DNA from: Adiantum capillus-veneris
Lineage: Eukaryota; Streptophyta; Polypodiopsida; Polypodiales; Pteridaceae
Direction of reading: 5' to 3'
Assembly: GCA_014529385.2 (NCBI GenBank)
Contig: CM043960.1
Coordinates: 30,416,396 to 30,480,395 of the forward strand
DNA length: 64,000 nucleotides
A program made the position numbers and the translations under genes. Of this stretch, positions 63,886-64,000 are shown in pieces (position 1 is the first letter of the stretch; each line of letters opens with the position of its first letter). The notes beneath the pieces were generated by a model. The model had not been told where the DNA came from. It saw only the letters and a program-made list of their open reading frames with translations, and did not search any database.

Positions 63886-64000
63886 CCCGTCGGCCAGACT
63901 AGTCAACTTAGAAGATTGCGTGATTATATAGCAGTGAGCATCATCTTAGAGAAGACAGAGAGGGCAATAGTATTATTACAAAACCACCATGGGGCTGTTG
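63724..64000 (+). mobile_element. probable Helitron 5' end, running out of the window
   Basis: TCTATACTATAATAAAAG at 63724, preceded by A, matches the typical plant Helitron 5' terminus (TC.., insertion between A and T). The 3' hairpin and CTRR end would lie beyond 64000. A (GA)n tract at 63835-63884 lies inside. Confidence 0.5.
63835..63884. repeat. (GA)n microsatellite, 50 bp
   Basis: Uninterrupted GA run. Confidence 0.97.

Overview
The window is plant nuclear DNA, probably from a large, repeat-rich genome. The evidence is Copia and Ty3/gypsy LTR retrotransposons with plant-type initiator-Met-tRNA primer sites, PLS-type pentatricopeptide-repeat (PPR) relics, a spliced auxin-binding-protein gene and long (GA/TC)n tracts. 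A fern or other seed-free vascular plant is my best guess from the PPR style and the diverged auxin-binding protein, but this is not proven. I found no bacterial-type genes, CRISPR array, rRNA or recognisable tRNA.

Layout. 1-2880: AT-rich non-coding DNA with diverged direct repeats and two microsatellites. 2881-3930 (-): a PPR pseudogene cut by a chromovirus-type Ty3/gypsy element ('A', minus strand, 3931 to about 21600). Element A carries several later insertions. A 5'-truncated Penelope-like element (PLE, 5593-7753, +) with a degenerate hammerhead ribozyme is flanked by a 596-bp direct duplication. The RT palm of A is inverted. A Copia element ('B', 13281-20525, +, TSD TCCCA) sits in the leader of A, and B itself contains a 1630-bp solo LTR of the A family (14549-16178, TSD TTAAC). 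22639-23967: a gag-only Copia-type element ('C'). 24355-30173: Copia 'D' (+), inserted in a second PPR pseudogene (-). 30385-32800: linked LTR/gag/LTR remnants of a further family. 33000-35233: local duplications and a compound microsatellite. 35234-40415: Copia 'E' (-), the best-preserved element, with 277-bp LTRs and TSD CACTA.

The one credible host gene is AUXIN-BINDING PROTEIN 1 (ABP1, +, 41515-60919). Five exons join in frame to a 198-residue protein with signal peptide, the zinc-binding histidine/glutamate set, the three conserved cysteines and an N-glycosylation site. Its C-terminus is FDEL instead of the usual KDEL. Its fourth intron is about 17.2 kb and holds at least two Ty3/gypsy elements ('G' 46326-52530, 'H' about 52540-56940) plus LTR fragments. 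Downstream (60920-64000) is non-coding DNA with a PPR scrap, GA tracts and a probable Helitron 5' end at 63724.

Apart from ABP1, nothing here forms a cooperating gene set; the window mainly records nested retroelement insertion. Element boundaries, target-site duplications, primer sites and broken catalytic motifs were read directly from the sequence. Family names rest on motif recognition, with no database search.
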